Part shown: positions 42,328 to 54,411 of the stretch, piece after piece | How positions within the stretch are numbered: position 1 is the first letter of the stretch | Layout of the letters: each line of letters starts with the position of its first letter | Assembly (NCBI GenBank): GCA_973895155.1 | Contig: OZ316895.1 | Location: forward strand, 4,030,001 to 4,094,000 | Length of the DNA stretch: 64,000 nucleotides | Direction: 5' to 3' | From: Marsupella aquatica | Lineage: Eukaryota > Marchantiophyta | Made by a program: the position numbers and the translations under genes | The notes under the pieces: model-generated | Databases searched by the model: none | Told to the model about the DNA's origin: nothing | What the model saw: only the letters and a program-made list of their open reading frames with translations

Positions 42328-43065
42328 TTAAAACAGATAGCGGGGGTCCAGTGGGACCCAGCCATGAACATCCCGAGCAGCTTGTCGAAGAAGCCCATCG
42401 AATTGATGATGGAGATGCCCAAATAGCTCAAGAGGAAGGGGGAGAAAGCTATCAGATGAAGCTCGGGCAGCATATTTGGCCTCCTTTGTTGTTGCCGCTC
42501 GTGATGCCGCTGCCCCTGCCATTGTTGCCGCTGACCCAATGATGTCTTGGCGCAATGGGTTTGCCACTACTACATCTGCCAAAGTACGTTGACCCTCACG
42601 GACCATGGTAAGATCCACCCGTAACCGCTGTGATGGAGGACCAGGTAACTTGAGCACCACCTCCTGTCGCACGCTAACCAAAGAGCTAGAGAGAACCTGA
42701 GCAGTCGCTTCTCTCACAACATCATGAACAAAAATGGTTTCGCCGCCCAAACTACACCGAAGAAGATGGACACCTGTGGCATCACAAGGCTTCCCACAAG
42801 TGCAAGAGGGAGGTAAACCAGCAAGAAGTGGGCGGGACAGCCCCATACGAAGATGCATGGCTGTCGAGAACTCTGCTGAAGACATCTGCAAATGAGTGAG
42901 CAAATGAGGAATGATTGGATTGGCCTGAAGCCAACCCCCTGCGCCCTTCCCTCCGGAAGAAAGAATCCGAGCTCGGTCCGTGTCAGGTGCCTCGGTGAGG
43001 ATGCTGGAGAGGGTGAAAGCGTGCATACGCCCAGTAAGGTCTGCCTGAAGACGGACGGGGTCCAA
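42328..43065 (-). pseudogene. C-terminal fragment of a non-LTR retrotransposon with restriction-like endonuclease domain
   Basis: A 245-codon frame lacks an ATG start and begins just after a stop, as in a 5'-truncated LINE copy. It reads ILSSGGKGAGGWLQANP, then the Cys/His cluster CTCGKPCDATGVHLLRC, FVHDVVREATAQVL, and RVDLTM...LADVVVANPL. It continues with TTKEAKYAARASSDSFLPLP and ELFGHLHHQFDGLL. A CCHC cluster followed by an (R/K)-x-D...D-V-x-V core is the layout of the restriction-like endonuclease at the C-terminus of early-branching non-LTR elements. The catalytic part normally cuts the target site. No reverse transcriptase remains upstream. The family assignment rests on motif order. 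Confidence 0.6.
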
Positions 43066-43069
43066 GGAT

Positions 43070-44260
43070 AAAAATTATAAGGTAACTAAAGCTAAGCAAA
43101 CGATTAAGTTATCTGGATTGGGGCCATAGAAGCATTCAGAAATATCAAGGCATACACTCTCATGTCATCTTGTGACAATGGGTAGCATTGAAGGACAGGG
43201 CCCAGTGGCCAACAACACATTCCTTGCCTTGAAAAAGTCGATGTTTAAATGGACCACAACATTTGATCATGCAACTTGGATATTCTTTAATTCAAGATAA
43301 TATTCAAAATAATATAATTGTGCTGTGAACTGTCTACAAAAGATTACATCAAGGCTACTACATGAAATAGGCACTAGTTTAGCCTAGAGCAGGGCCAGCT
43401 GCTCGGATCCTGTCTGGCTTGCGTATTGGGCTAAATTCTCTAAAAAGTATGACTTTTTGTTGAGGCAAGCAAGCTTTTAGTGGGAGAAGCTCTACAGTCG
43501 GTGTGAAGGAGGAAGTCGTTAGTTTAATTGGAGGAGACCAACTTACTTATTTTTAACACTCACAAAGTGGAATACACAATGAGCCTGGATGCAAGAAAAA
43601 GTCAAGAATGGAACAAGTGTGGCGCGAGAGTGCAGCCAGCAGCAGAGCGTAGAGTGTAGGGACCAGGCACCAAGGCTTGGGGCTCATTAATGAGCCTCAA
43701 GTTTGCCTTCTTCTTCAATCCATCTCATCTGAGTTGTCTGTCAAACATTGGGGTTCATTGGGGCTTTCTTCTCACGCAAGGACAAGTTCGGATCCTTGTA
43801 ATTATTTTTCAGCTTTTTCTTCATCGACATTGACATTTAGTAAACAAAATGATTAATTTGGAATGGTCATAACGCTACCATAGCACTGTAGTCTTAAACC
43901 ACTGACGATCCCGACCACGCGCAGCGCGCCAATCACACGCTGATTAATTCTCCCAGACAGTAAAAATAACTGAAAATAAGATTCCACGGATCGAAAGCGT
44001 GCTCAGAGGGCTGACGAGCAGTGGCCGTCGATGGTCTAAATCGAGCGTCTGAGCTCATCTGTAAAGTCATGTTACATGTGTCGTCTGAACGGGAGCAGTT
44101 CCTGTCAGAGTGTTGTCATTATACTCATCAAGTTCCTTTTACTGTGTAAGGTCTGCCACTTTTGTACCGTCCGGTATTTTGGTCCTGTGGGTTGTCAGAA
44201 AGGACTGTTTTCGTACACCAGACAGCATCCTTTTGGTGACCGGGCCAATTGGTCACTGTA
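43070..44260. other. Non-coding region
   Basis: No frame or repeat structure that I can name. Confidence 0.35.
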
Positions 44261-44267
44261 AACATAT

Positions 44268-44495
44268 TATGGTGCCAAAGGACAAAAGATGCTATATGGG
44301 TAGAGAAGGGTAAATATATCATGGTGCCGAAGGACAAAGATGCTATATGGGTAGAGAAGGTCCCAAAAGGCAAAGGAACCCAATAAAGGGAGGGAGAAGG
44401 CCCCAAGACGACCAAAGAGGTGCAGCCCAATAGAGGAGGGAAAAAGCCCCCAAAAGACCAAGTTGTTCAACAAGCCAAGGAGTCCTCCATAACAA
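44268..44495 (-). repeat. Dispersed repeat related to 56600-56790, LINE 3'-end-like
   Basis: It shares AAGGCAAAG(G/C)AACCCA(A/G)TAAAG, GACCAAAGAGG, GCCCAA and AGGAGTCCTCCAT in the same order with the segment near 56670-56760. The opposite strand is T/C-rich with ATTGGGTT, like plant retroposon 3' ends. Inner words (GATGCTATATGGGTAGAGAAG) are tandemly repeated at 44287 and 44338. Confidence 0.6.
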
Positions 44496-45159
44496 CAGAT
44501 AAATAAATAAACAAAGAACCAACTAAGACCATTTAGACTAGCATCCCAATGGAAAGCTAATTTCAGTGAAAAAAATGGGAGTAAAAGAAACTTAGGTTGA
44601 ATTTCGTTTGAGCTCTATGAGGCTCTTCGGTTTGCCAATAGTTAATTTTCTGGCTTTGTTCCCATTGTTTTGAGGTTGGGTTCGAGCAGGTGTTGGCTTT
44701 GGTTGTCTCTCCTTGATTAGGTCTATCTCCTATGTGATTGTGCCTCCTGGTAATTGGGCGCCTTTAATTTTTTGGCAATTTGCTATATATCATTCAAAGA
44801 AATCTAGCAACACAATGTATGTTGAGTAAGTTTGGATGGATGCAGGGGTCTTTTCCATCCCCATGGACTGCTCAAAGTCACCAGTCATTTTACATGAAAA
44901 AGAGAAATAAGTTGAATGCAATTAAGATGCAATTTTGGGAATGATGCTTTCACATTTGCAAAGAAGAATTAACTACTTTTTGCGCCCTGATAAACTCTAA
45001 ACTGCCAGTTTTTGGTAGAATTGACCATTAAGGTAGAAAGGAGGGGGTGGGGGGGTGGGCATTAGAAATGGACCATTTAGAAAGTCCTGAAAACCACTTC
45101 AAACCTAAAGTTGGATGGACGAAGTATTTGTAGTTGTTGATTGGAAGAGGATGAAGGAA

Positions 45160-45177
45160 GGGGGGGGGGGGGGGGGG
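45160..45177. repeat. Poly(G) tract, 18 bp
   Basis: An unbroken run of G on the plus strand, preceded by GGAA and followed by CGGG. Its exact length is error-prone in any assembly. Confidence 0.9.
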
Positions 45178-45725
45178 CGGGAATGAAAGCAAGTCCCCAA
45201 AACTAAGGCCATTCAACCAGCAAAATACTTCAAGCAAGATCCATAAAATTCCCAATACTACCACTGTTTTTTTAGTATTTAAAAACATGCCGCGGTTTTA
45301 GTATATAGTTTCCCTTGTTTCCTTGGTAAACTTGTCATCCATATATAAAACCATGACATTTTTATTAAAAAAAAAAAACACTAGTAGTATTGTAAATTAG
45401 AACATCTTTAGTGGCAGAACAATTAAAAGTTCAAAATTCAAAAGAGAAGGAACAAGGAGCCTGGGGGCCAAACATTATTCAAATGACCAGTCAAAGACAC
45501 GTGGCGCAACAGAGTTGCACACCGGACACTTTGCGAGCATAAACAAAAATTACACGCTGATGACCAAGGGTAACGAGGGACCAAAGATTAAAATTTGTTG
45601 ATCCAAGTTTGGGGAGCCTTTGGTGCTTTTGCGCTTTCGCGTGTTTTTAGATGTTTGAATGAAAATATCTTTCAAGGTAACATGAAAAAGTACTAAGTAC
45701 TTATATTATAACTTAAAAGCTAAAA

Positions 45726-45795
45726 AGCCTATTCAAGGGTGACGAGGGGCGTAGTATATAAGCCTATTCAAGGGTGACGAGGGGCGTAGTATATA
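45726..45795. repeat. Exact 35-bp tandem duplication
   Basis: AGCCTATTCAAGGGTGACGA through GTAGTATATA occurs at 45726 and again at 45761 with no differences. Confidence 0.95.
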
Positions 45796-46554
45796 ATCAC
45801 TGCAAATAATCAAAAAGGACCTTACCGGGAGACAGTATCCCTAAGGCAAGAAATCCATAGGGGGCTGAGTCCTTGAGCAATAAGTTAGAGCCCAAGACAA
45901 AGTGTGAAATCTTCAAGGTATAGATGATGATTGAACCTGACCAAGTACACAAGTCAACACTTAGTAGGAAAAGGTGTTACTGTGCATGGCTAGCTGACAC
46001 AGCCATTCACAAACAACATGATTGCTTGGAGTACTTACCACATTACCCTGTAAGTCTGTAAGTCAGACATTTTAGATTGGTGGAGGACTGATTCCAAATT
46101 GGAGCCAGCTAGACACATGCAGACATGCATGCATGTGCATGCACGCACGCTTGGTTGCATGGACATGGCAAGGTCAAGGAAATGCAATAAACATAGTAGA
46201 CCTTGGTGAGAAGAGTGTTTTCTGATTTTCTGCTCCAGCTTGACCTGTGCTTGACCCAAATACGAAAAGTTTCCTAATTTGAACTCCCCTAATTGGGTAA
46301 CTGGGCTTTATTTATTTGTCTTGAGCCTAAATGAGAGGAGTAACACTTAGTATACTCTCCCCACCCAAAGTGACATATACATTGTAGGGAACCTAATACA
46401 GGGTTAGGCAGCAAGGATCTGACAGGGACCCCACCAGGAGGGAGAAAGACTTAAAACAGATCTACAGTGGACAGCCAGGGTCCAGATAAATAATGAGCAC
46501 TCCCATCCACTACCCACACATATATACCCTTCACACCCCCTCCATAGAGGGGAG

Positions 46555-46660
46555 ATTGAACCTGGGATCTTTTTCACTTGAGGCTAATCCCCTCCCTCGC
46601 CTACTGACCTAAGTCATATGGACTAATCCCCTAGCCAACTGATCTAAGCGCCAGTTGGTT
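46555..46660 (-). mobile_element. tRNA-related SINE-like unit
   Basis: On the minus strand GCGCTTAGATCAGTTGGCTAG looks like a tRNA A box, followed downstream by CCCAGGTTCAATCTCCCC, a good B box. The spacing is longer than in a tRNA because an A-box-like phrase is repeated (GACTTAGGTCAGTAGGCGA). The 3' extent is not delimited. On the plus strand to the right, TTCTAATTGGGCTT is repeated. Confidence 0.5.
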
Positions 46661-47607
46661 CTAATTGGGCTTGACCTAAGCCAGTTGGTTCTAATTGGTT
46701 CTAATTGGGCTTTCTGGCATGGACTGTAGCCCAGATACTCTTGAATCTTAGGCCATTCCTTGAAAAAGGGAACTCCTTCGTGCTTCGTAAGAACTTGCGG
46801 TGAGGGAGTTTGTGCCTCGTTTTACCGTGCCCACCAGCCTGAATGAACTCTCGAAGCAATTCTCTTGTGGGTGCTTCTACTTCCTTTCCTACTGGGTTGA
46901 CCTCTTCAGTAACTTCGTAGTCTGTTCAAGCTAAAACTTGGATCGACTGTAGATAATTTAATGATCGTCGAAGTACTCGTTGTTTTCCTGATTGTGGATG
47001 CATTCGGACATAGACCCGACTTTTGTTCAATGTACCTTTCGATTGGTGGTGACAGTCTGAAGTCTGAACAAACATAGAGGTTTGATCTGAGGGTCAAACG
47101 GGGGGTCAAGTCTGATCTGAATGTGTCCAAATGTTACTGTAGCGCATGATCAGACCACAGACTAGAAGCTCGACTTGATCATTCCTGACGCACCTTTGTG
47201 TGGAGACTGCAGATTGCAGAGGACGATCACAGCACCATATCTAACCTTGATTTGATCAGCCCAATCATGGCACAACGACGAGGAGCTATGGATAAGTCGA
47301 CGTCCAGGCCACTTCATGTTCTATCCATCTAACACACTATTTAGACTGGACTTGGAGTGATCGATCTTACAGCTCTCATGGGGAAGGATTGAAGGATTGG
47401 TGTCAACGATTAGGACGGGATATATGTTGGACCGACTTCATATGGTGATCCATCGCCACAGCGCGAGAAGGGTGGTAATAGATGAGACGCCTACAGATTG
47501 AGGAGACGAGCCACTTTACTTGTCGGGAAAGGTTGATGCCTGAGTACCTATAGGCCTGCCCTTCTTGGTGCTCATTGTTGAGTTCAACAGCTGAACCCAA
47601 CTGAAGT

Positions 47608-47632
47608 CACCTCACCTCACCTCACCTCACCT
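47608..47632. repeat. (CCTCA)n microsatellite
   Basis: Four to five copies of the pentamer CCTCA lie in a row, followed by a longer stretch of diverged AACTCA/CCTAAC-type words up to about 47725. Confidence 0.8.
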
Positions 47633-47984
47633 CCCATCAACCACAACTATAACTTGGCCCGAAATAACTCAGCCTAACTCAACCTAACGTAATCTGACCT
47701 AACCCAACTCACCCCAACCAGGCCTCACTTTCAAAATAAGTAAGAACATGGCTGAAATGCTGAAGGATAGACTTTAGAATCCAAGCTAAGTCAAGGTGAA
47801 CAAAGGTGCCAAGTGATGTATGTACAGTAGGTCAGGGAACCTATTTCATGTTTAGGGCCCTCTTAGCACCATAGGTACCTCTGAAGTAGGAGTGCATTAA
47901 TGTATGTAGCTCCAGAGTATCCTAACTGGAGTGGCCTCCCTGCAGTGGCCCTTATTCCTAAATAGATTAGAGCCAACCTCCATT

Positions 47985-48131
47985 GCCATAAGCCTGAGTG
48001 CCGTCCCTTAGTGCCACATTTCACTCCATATTTGGTAGAAATGGAAGCCAGGAGAGAGCCATAAGCCTGAGTGCCATACCTGAGTGGCATATTTCACGCC
48101 ATATTTGGTAGAAATGGAAGCCAGGAGAGAG
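47985..48131. repeat. 73-bp tandem duplication
   Basis: GCCATAAGCCTGAGTGCC begins at 47985 and 48058. Both copies end TTTGGTAGAAATGGAAGCC plus AGGAGAGAG. Confidence 0.92.
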
Positions 48132-48689
48132 AGACCTCTGGGTCTCTATTTCCATGCATTTACATCAAGATTCCACCACATGTCACAAGATCCAGGATGT
48201 GCTTGAGATTTTGATTGGGTATGATGACGAGTGACTTTGGAGAAGATAGAGGTCAAAGAAATACAGAACTGCTTGTGACTGAATTCAATATGGGGGCTAT
48301 TCTAATTTCTCGGTCTCCAAATCAATGATGGGCTAAATGTTGGGTTTAGACATCCTCGACCCTCCAACTGCTGGGGTACGCAGCTTAGGCACCCTAACTG
48401 ACCAAGAGTGCTCATGTTCAGGGCCATCTCACAATCCTAAGTATGTTTGGTCCGCCAATTAAGGACCAAAGAAATTTAAGTTGTCACTTTTTCTTCTATA
48501 TATCTTACTAATAAATTGCAAGCAGAACCTAGAGTTGGAATATAGGCTTCTAGAGTGAAGACTCTAGACCGTAACCCCTTAGGGCCCCACCAAATTGATG
48601 TCCATGGAAAGAATAATGGGTTATTATTTATCTAAAAAAAGATGAGCAACCATGATATTTTTTGTCTTCATGTCTACCGTCTTCCCATG

Positions 48690-48740
48690 AACACAACGCC
48701 CAGGTGCTATATTCGAATATAGCACCCTAGGCATTGTGTT
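48690..48740. repeat. Near-perfect palindrome with 25-bp arms
   Basis: AACACAACGCCCAGGTGCTA at the left is matched by the complement at the right, centred on ATTCGAAT (48711-48718) with no loop. There are two mismatches and one bulge. It would form a long cruciform or RNA hairpin. Confidence 0.9.
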
Positions 48741-49348
48741 CAAATTTTGTCACATGGTTTGTATTTTTTCACTTGCTGTGCTGTGTTCGAAAATTGGGGT
48801 TGTGTTCAGAAAATGGCGTTGTGTTTGAGTTTAGACGTTGCGTATAAAGTTAGGAGATTAATTTATGGTGTAACCATGAGTGAAAATCATATACAGAACT
48901 GATGTCTTAAAGAAAGTGTTTGGGAATGTGTAGGTAATGAAATTACACAAGGGAAGAGAGCCAAGAGAGCCAAGAGGATCTCTGTCCAATTGCCTAAAGG
49001 ACGGCCTGTCACAAATTTGATGAACCATTTTGTAGGAGATAAGTCAGAAAAGGAGTTTAGAGATTCATTATCAATCTGATTTCTAACTTCGTGAATGTGC
49101 TCATTCATGTAAAAAGCTTCACAAGGAAATAAAGTTGGCGATTGCCCTTTCAGTTGAGCATGTGTGTCTGAGCTTTTGCTCCAGAAATTGTTTCGACTAT
49201 TGCTGCAATTGCTGCAAAAACTGTTGACGGCTTTTCCTGTTTAGTTTTGCTTCAGCTTCAAATGTAGCAGGAGACACAAAATAGGATCGCTCTCAAACAC
49301 AGGGTGCGATTTTGAATACAGTGCCAACTATTCGAACACAGCGCCAAT

Positions 49349-49396
49349 TTCAAACACAACGCCCGGGAGTTGTATTAATATGATGTTGTGTTTGAA
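49349..49396. repeat. Inverted repeat with perfect 12-bp arms
   Basis: TTCAAACACAAC at 49349-49360 pairs with GTTGTGTTTGAA at 49385-49396 over a 24-bp loop. The arm word is the same AACACAAC found in the palindrome at 48690, and related words lie in between. Confidence 0.85.
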
Positions 49397-49399
49397 GAA

Positions 49400-51635
49400 A
49401 AGCAACTTTTTCCTTTTAGGACCCTCAAATCTCTTATCCAAACATTTTATTATCCTATCCTAATCTCCTATGTGCATGCCTTGGCCAGATGTAGAGAATC
49501 CTTTGTGGAAGATTACCTCCTACTTGTACATTCTTTGAGTGTATGCATCGGAGTGAATAGAAAGAAAATTATATCAAATGTGAGATGTGTCTTAGAATAT
49601 ATGAGAAGTCAAAAGACAACTACTGTACGTAGGTCTTCTTCACGTGTGAGATCTCCCGGGTACGCAACTTCCGTTTTTATAACGCAAGTTTTTAATCCTT
49701 ATAATGGCCCTTAAATCAGGCTAAGTATATCCAATTGACCATGCTGGATTTCATTTCACTCTATGAAACTCTTGTACTTCTCAGATCAAAGATCCCAGAA
49801 TTGTAACTTATATATATATATATATATATATTTAATTTGCCAGAATCAATTTGAATCCATGGAGACCCCTGCGTAGCAAGGAACATAGCTTTTGGATAAA
49901 TGCCCGGAGAAATGTTCTTCCATGCAAACTTACCTTTGTCTCACTTCTAAACCGTCTTATATCACATGCGTTAGTCAATAGGTCATATCAGTTCTATTTT
50001 GAGGAAGAATTACAAAGAACGTATATGGACTCACAAACTCCAAAATGTTCCGTGTCCTTTTGTGATAATTCTCTACCACTTATTTTAAAGTTGATGAGGG
50101 TATCTAGTCAGGTGATTTGGGGCGCATTCAAATATGAGACCCCTTAGACTCGCCTTATATACAAATTCCTGCCAAGAGTGAAGTTCTGGTGAGCTAGAAA
50201 TGAATTTTGAAATTCATGGATACCCCTCTATTGCAAGGAACATGAGGTAAGAATGACAAGAGCCCATCTCAGACAAGAGTTGCAACTTTATTAGAGTTCT
50301 CTACAGTCCATCTCTTATTCTGATGCATGTAACTTCTAGTTACAAGGACTCTCGACCTCGGGAACGGAACAGAATAAACCAAGATTTTCAACGGTGTCCA
50401 ATTTTAAGAACATGGGGGGTTGTCTAGAAGTGTCTAAGCGAAAGAAGTGGGGTAACCCAATGAGGATCCAAACTGAAATGTTGATTAGTAGTAAATATTT
50501 GTGTGTGTGTTACCCAAGGAAGGTGCCCTGTCGATAATCACACATCAAAATGTCATAATATATGGTGTGCACTCATTGATTTAAATAAAATAATTATGTT
50601 TATTGTGGTATGGAGGGATGTTGTAATAGTATATGTCACATTTTTATGTGTAGTTACCTGGACCCAGGAAGTTGTACAAGGGGGCAATAGTGAGACATAT
50701 TAGACTCTCACATGTGAGATAATGGTCTTTCATTCTCAACCATAGTTGGACATAAACACCACAAAAGGAGGGAAACTTCTAGAAACGATTTGATTGGTTG
50801 AATGCAAGCTCATTAATAGGACCAATTGTGCATCCTTCTGCTATGGTCTGAAAGCATGGTGACAATCTAGGTATGATGTTTGTCTGGACATATTGAAGTC
50901 TTACTTTGAGACCTGGCTGCACATGGTGTATATCTGGGGGTAGGGTCACGCAGAGTACAACTGCCAGAATTGTGATATACAGGAAAATAATTTTTAGCTA
51001 CTTTGTCACTAAAGATGGCCCAAATATTTGACAATAATGTCACAATTACTTTTTATATTTACAAATATGTCACGTGTTGTATATAGTTGACAAGTTCACC
51101 AAGATAACTAGAATAACCATATCTAAAAACCATGGCATTGTAAATATAATAAAATTATAAATTGGAACATCTTTAATGACAATGTACTTAAAGTTATATA
51201 AAGGAAATGCAGGCCATGGACAATACAACAAGCCACATGAGGGAGAGTGAAACACTTTGTGCCATAGCCGGCAAGCAGTGAGGGAGGAGGATTGGTTGTT
51301 CTTCTTGGGACGAAAGCACTCTTTTGCTACCCGTCCGCTTAGAGAACCATAGAGATGGTCCTTAGACTAGAGAGGGTTACTTAATGTGGTAAAGTTGGAG
51401 TAACCAGAGTTCCTCGGTGTGTGGTTCGTATCATTCTGGGACTGTTGGTTACTGGACTGTAGTTGGTTGAGTATGGATGAGTATGCTGCAATTGTGGCAA
51501 ACCAAGTCAATGCCCTCACATTATACCCAGCATCGTGCAAACTCCCCTATATTAAAATTCCCAGGAAAAGAGTAGTCATTGCTTTCTCAAGTAAATCTCA
51601 CGTAATCGAGCGGAGCAACAACGGCAGCTGAAGTG
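49400..51635. other. Non-coding AT-rich region
   Basis: It contains a (TA)n run at about 49810-49832. Its open frames are short and resemble nothing known. Confidence 0.4.
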
Positions 51636-51640
51636 GGAAT

Positions 51641-51738
51641 GCATGCAAATTTCCATATTACTGCATGAAGTTGCCTTCATGAATTTGCCGCATGCAAATT
51701 TCCAGATTACTGCATGGATTTGCCCTCATGAATTTGCC
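51641..51738. repeat. 49-bp tandem duplication
   Basis: GCATGCAAATTTCCA(T/G)ATTA begins at 51641 and 51690. Each copy ends TCATGAATTTGCC. A third partial GCATGC follows. Confidence 0.92.
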
Positions 51739-52015
51739 GCATGCATTCCATGGATCTCAATCCCCGGCTCCCCGCAAATTTCACCTTACGCCAAGCTCCC
51801 CATGATTAGTGGTAACCAAAAGTTCTCTCAACAGGTCAGGTCAGGAGAGAGAATGAAAGTGGAATCTGCCCCGTAAACCCCGTAAAGCGCACACCTACTG
51901 TAAAAGACAACATGACAACTATTGTAAAAGACAACATGATTGATAACAAGACCCAGGTGGGCACAATAACACTCCTTCCACACAATATTTATGAGAGACT
52001 CTGACTGGCTTCTAA

Positions 52016-52121
52016 GGCTCGACTTGATAGTTGATACTATGTACTGTATGCCAGCATCATTCTATCCACCCAGGCTCGACTTGATACTATGTACTGTATG
52101 TCAACATCATTTTATCCACCC
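52016..52121. repeat. Tandem duplication of about 57 bp
   Basis: GGCTCGACTTGATA begins at 52016 and 52073. Both copies contain ACTATGTACTGTATG and CATCATT(C/T)TATCCACCCA. The second lacks a few bases. Confidence 0.9.
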
Positions 52122-52129
52122 ACGTCCCT

Positions 52130-53700
52130 CCCATTGTTGGTCTGGCTGCAGCAGAACTTTATTTTGGAGCTACTGGAGCTGAAGACAGAAGACTGGGCTT
52201 GGCTGGATGTTGGTCACCAGGAGCAGTCGAGCACCTTTCGTTATTGCCACTCTACTACTTCTACTCTAGGCAGTAGTAAGGACTAAGGAGTCCCTCTTGC
52301 CCTCGTGTTCCGCAATTTGCCCGCGCTGGCTGCTGGACCACTCCTACTACTGCATCCGTTCGTCCTTCCAGCTAGCCAGCCCAGCCCAACCGACTTTCAC
52401 GGATCCCCAAGCAATGCTTGCTTCCTTACTTGCCCTCCTCCCTTCTTACGTTTTCATCCTGGCATCCAAGGTGCTGCTGCTTGTTGCCCGTCCGGAATGG
52501 TGCATGTGCAGGAACGAAAGGAGCTGCACGAACAAATGTACAGTGGCCAGCCATGTGGGGAAAGTCTGGCCGGTCCATCGCAGGCAGGCAAGCTTGGCGC
52601 GAACATAATGCGGCTGAACTGAGTCTTTTCCTGTGTTCCTCAGGCAGGAATCCAGAGGCTAGAACTCACTGGCGAAAAAGGCATTCTCTATATGAACGAT
52701 GGTGGATTCGCCAGAACAGCAATGAAAGCAATAAAAAATGATTGTGCAGATTACGTGAGTTCCTGAATTTTTTTCTGATGTGGACTCCCGAGAGAAAGGT
52801 TCATTCGTTCAATAATAATGACGTGAAATGAAGACTCCGCCGGTGAGAGGAATGTGATGAAAAGCTGCTACATCCATCCATCCATCCATCCATCCATCCA
52901 TCAAGGAAGGAAAAGTATGTAACCTCCAGGGATGTAAGAAGCCCAGGAGGAGCAAATCAATCGACGGGACGACATTCTCCCAGGACGGCATCCTTCGCTC
53001 CCTTCTCTCCCGTCAGAGAACCGCCAACCGTGCGGCTCGGCTCGTTAAGGTGAGGCAATCAATCAGGCAAGAATAGTGGGGCATTACTGGGCTTGCAAGC
53101 ATCCAAGCGAGCGAGAGAGGCAGCAGTAAAAGATAGAAATGATGTGCGCTGCACTAGTAGACGGCGGTGGTAGTTGGCGCTTGGCAGATTGATTTCCAAG
53201 TAGTGACAGTTTAGTGTGATTGATTTTAGTCCGTCGTATCATCCACGGTACGTCCCTCCAGCCTCAGGCATGACACCGCCTCCTCCGCACGTCGCCGTTC
53301 GTGGGGGCACCGGCGCCGAATAATAATAATAACTCCATGGAGCGATGGAGTCTGGAGATCTGGATCCATCCTTCCTTCCACAGTTCCACAGTTTCATTCC
53401 ATCCCCACTTGCGAGATCAGGCGTGCCTTGCTTCAAGGTTGCTTGCTCGCCTTCTTACGGTACTTTTTTTTTTTTTTTCCCAACTGACAGCGGTCCTGCA
53501 GCTGCGAGTCCTCCGCCATGGCACCCACGTGAGTCCCTAGTCCTTCACTCCTGTCGGCGGTTCCCCGGACGCAAATGGAACTCCGGTTTACGTGACGCAC
53601 AGTTTACACGGCAGAACGACGGACAGACGGACGGGACTACGCAAGGACAGACGGAGGACAAAGCGAGCCCTTACTGGCACGCAGACTCCGAACCGGCCAC
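52130..53700. other. Non-coding region with microsatellites
   Basis: Several overlapping frames of 60-120 codons exist, but none shows family motifs or consistent coding character. Simple repeats include (CATC)n at 52870-52902 and a T-run at 53463-53479. Confidence 0.4.
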
Positions 53701-53722
53701 AAACTTAGCCTAGTGCCCTTCC

Positions 53723-53960
53723 ATTTCGCCAGGGACTAGCGTGAAACATTATTTCCTCACTTTTAAACAATGTATTTCGCCAGGGACTAGCGTGAAACAT
53801 TATTTCCTCACTTTTAAACAATGTATTTCGCCAGGGACTAGCGTGAAACAATGTATTTCGCCAGGGACTAGCGTGAAACATTATTTCCTCACTTTTAAAC
53901 AATGTATATTTCGCCAGGGACTAGCGTGAAACATTATTTTCTCATTTTCAAACAGTGTAT
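53723..53960. repeat. 51-bp minisatellite, five units
   Basis: Units start ATTTCGCCAGGGACTAGCGT at 53723, 53774, 53825, 53855 and about 53908. The third is only 30 bp because TTATTTCCTCACTTTTAAAC is missing. The fourth and fifth are full or slightly longer, and the last has diverged at its end. The first four are almost identical. Confidence 0.95.
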
Positions 53961-54392
53961 ACACTGGAAAGTCAGTGTTCTTACCGGGATGTTTAGAATA
54001 ATACTGAAATTTCACTCAAATCTCTTGTTTGGGTTAGAGAGGTTTGCACCTGCATTAGATCACACCAATTCAGTGCATATATTTATATATTTATGTAGGC
54101 TTGTGTGTTGGTTTTCGATGATTTATACGTGTGTAGATCTACCCTAACTTACATATTTTGAATATATTCTGCTCTTTTCTCTCCTCATTTTTTCTCCCGT
54201 TTGCACCAGGAAGAGGGGTACCGGGAGGGGGCAGGGGGGTTAGCCGGTTCCATACCTCAAGTTTTTTTCTTACCACAATGGGCCGCCATCATTTTTGCAG
54301 GTTTTATTTTGTTCAAATTTTGCATGTTCTTGAGTTTTCCATTGGAGGTTTTTCTGTACTATCATCTTTTTGTGAAAGTTTTTTCCCAGTTT

Positions 54393-54411
54393 GGGGGGGG
54401 GGGGGGGGGGG
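54393..54411. repeat. Poly(G) tract, 19 bp
   Basis: A run of G following TTT, the longest of the five G/C runs in the window. Confidence 0.9.

Noticed and set aside
52297-52741. Overlapping open frames of 103-107 codons
   Set aside because: Three frames are open at once with no domain, typical of GC-rich non-coding sequence.
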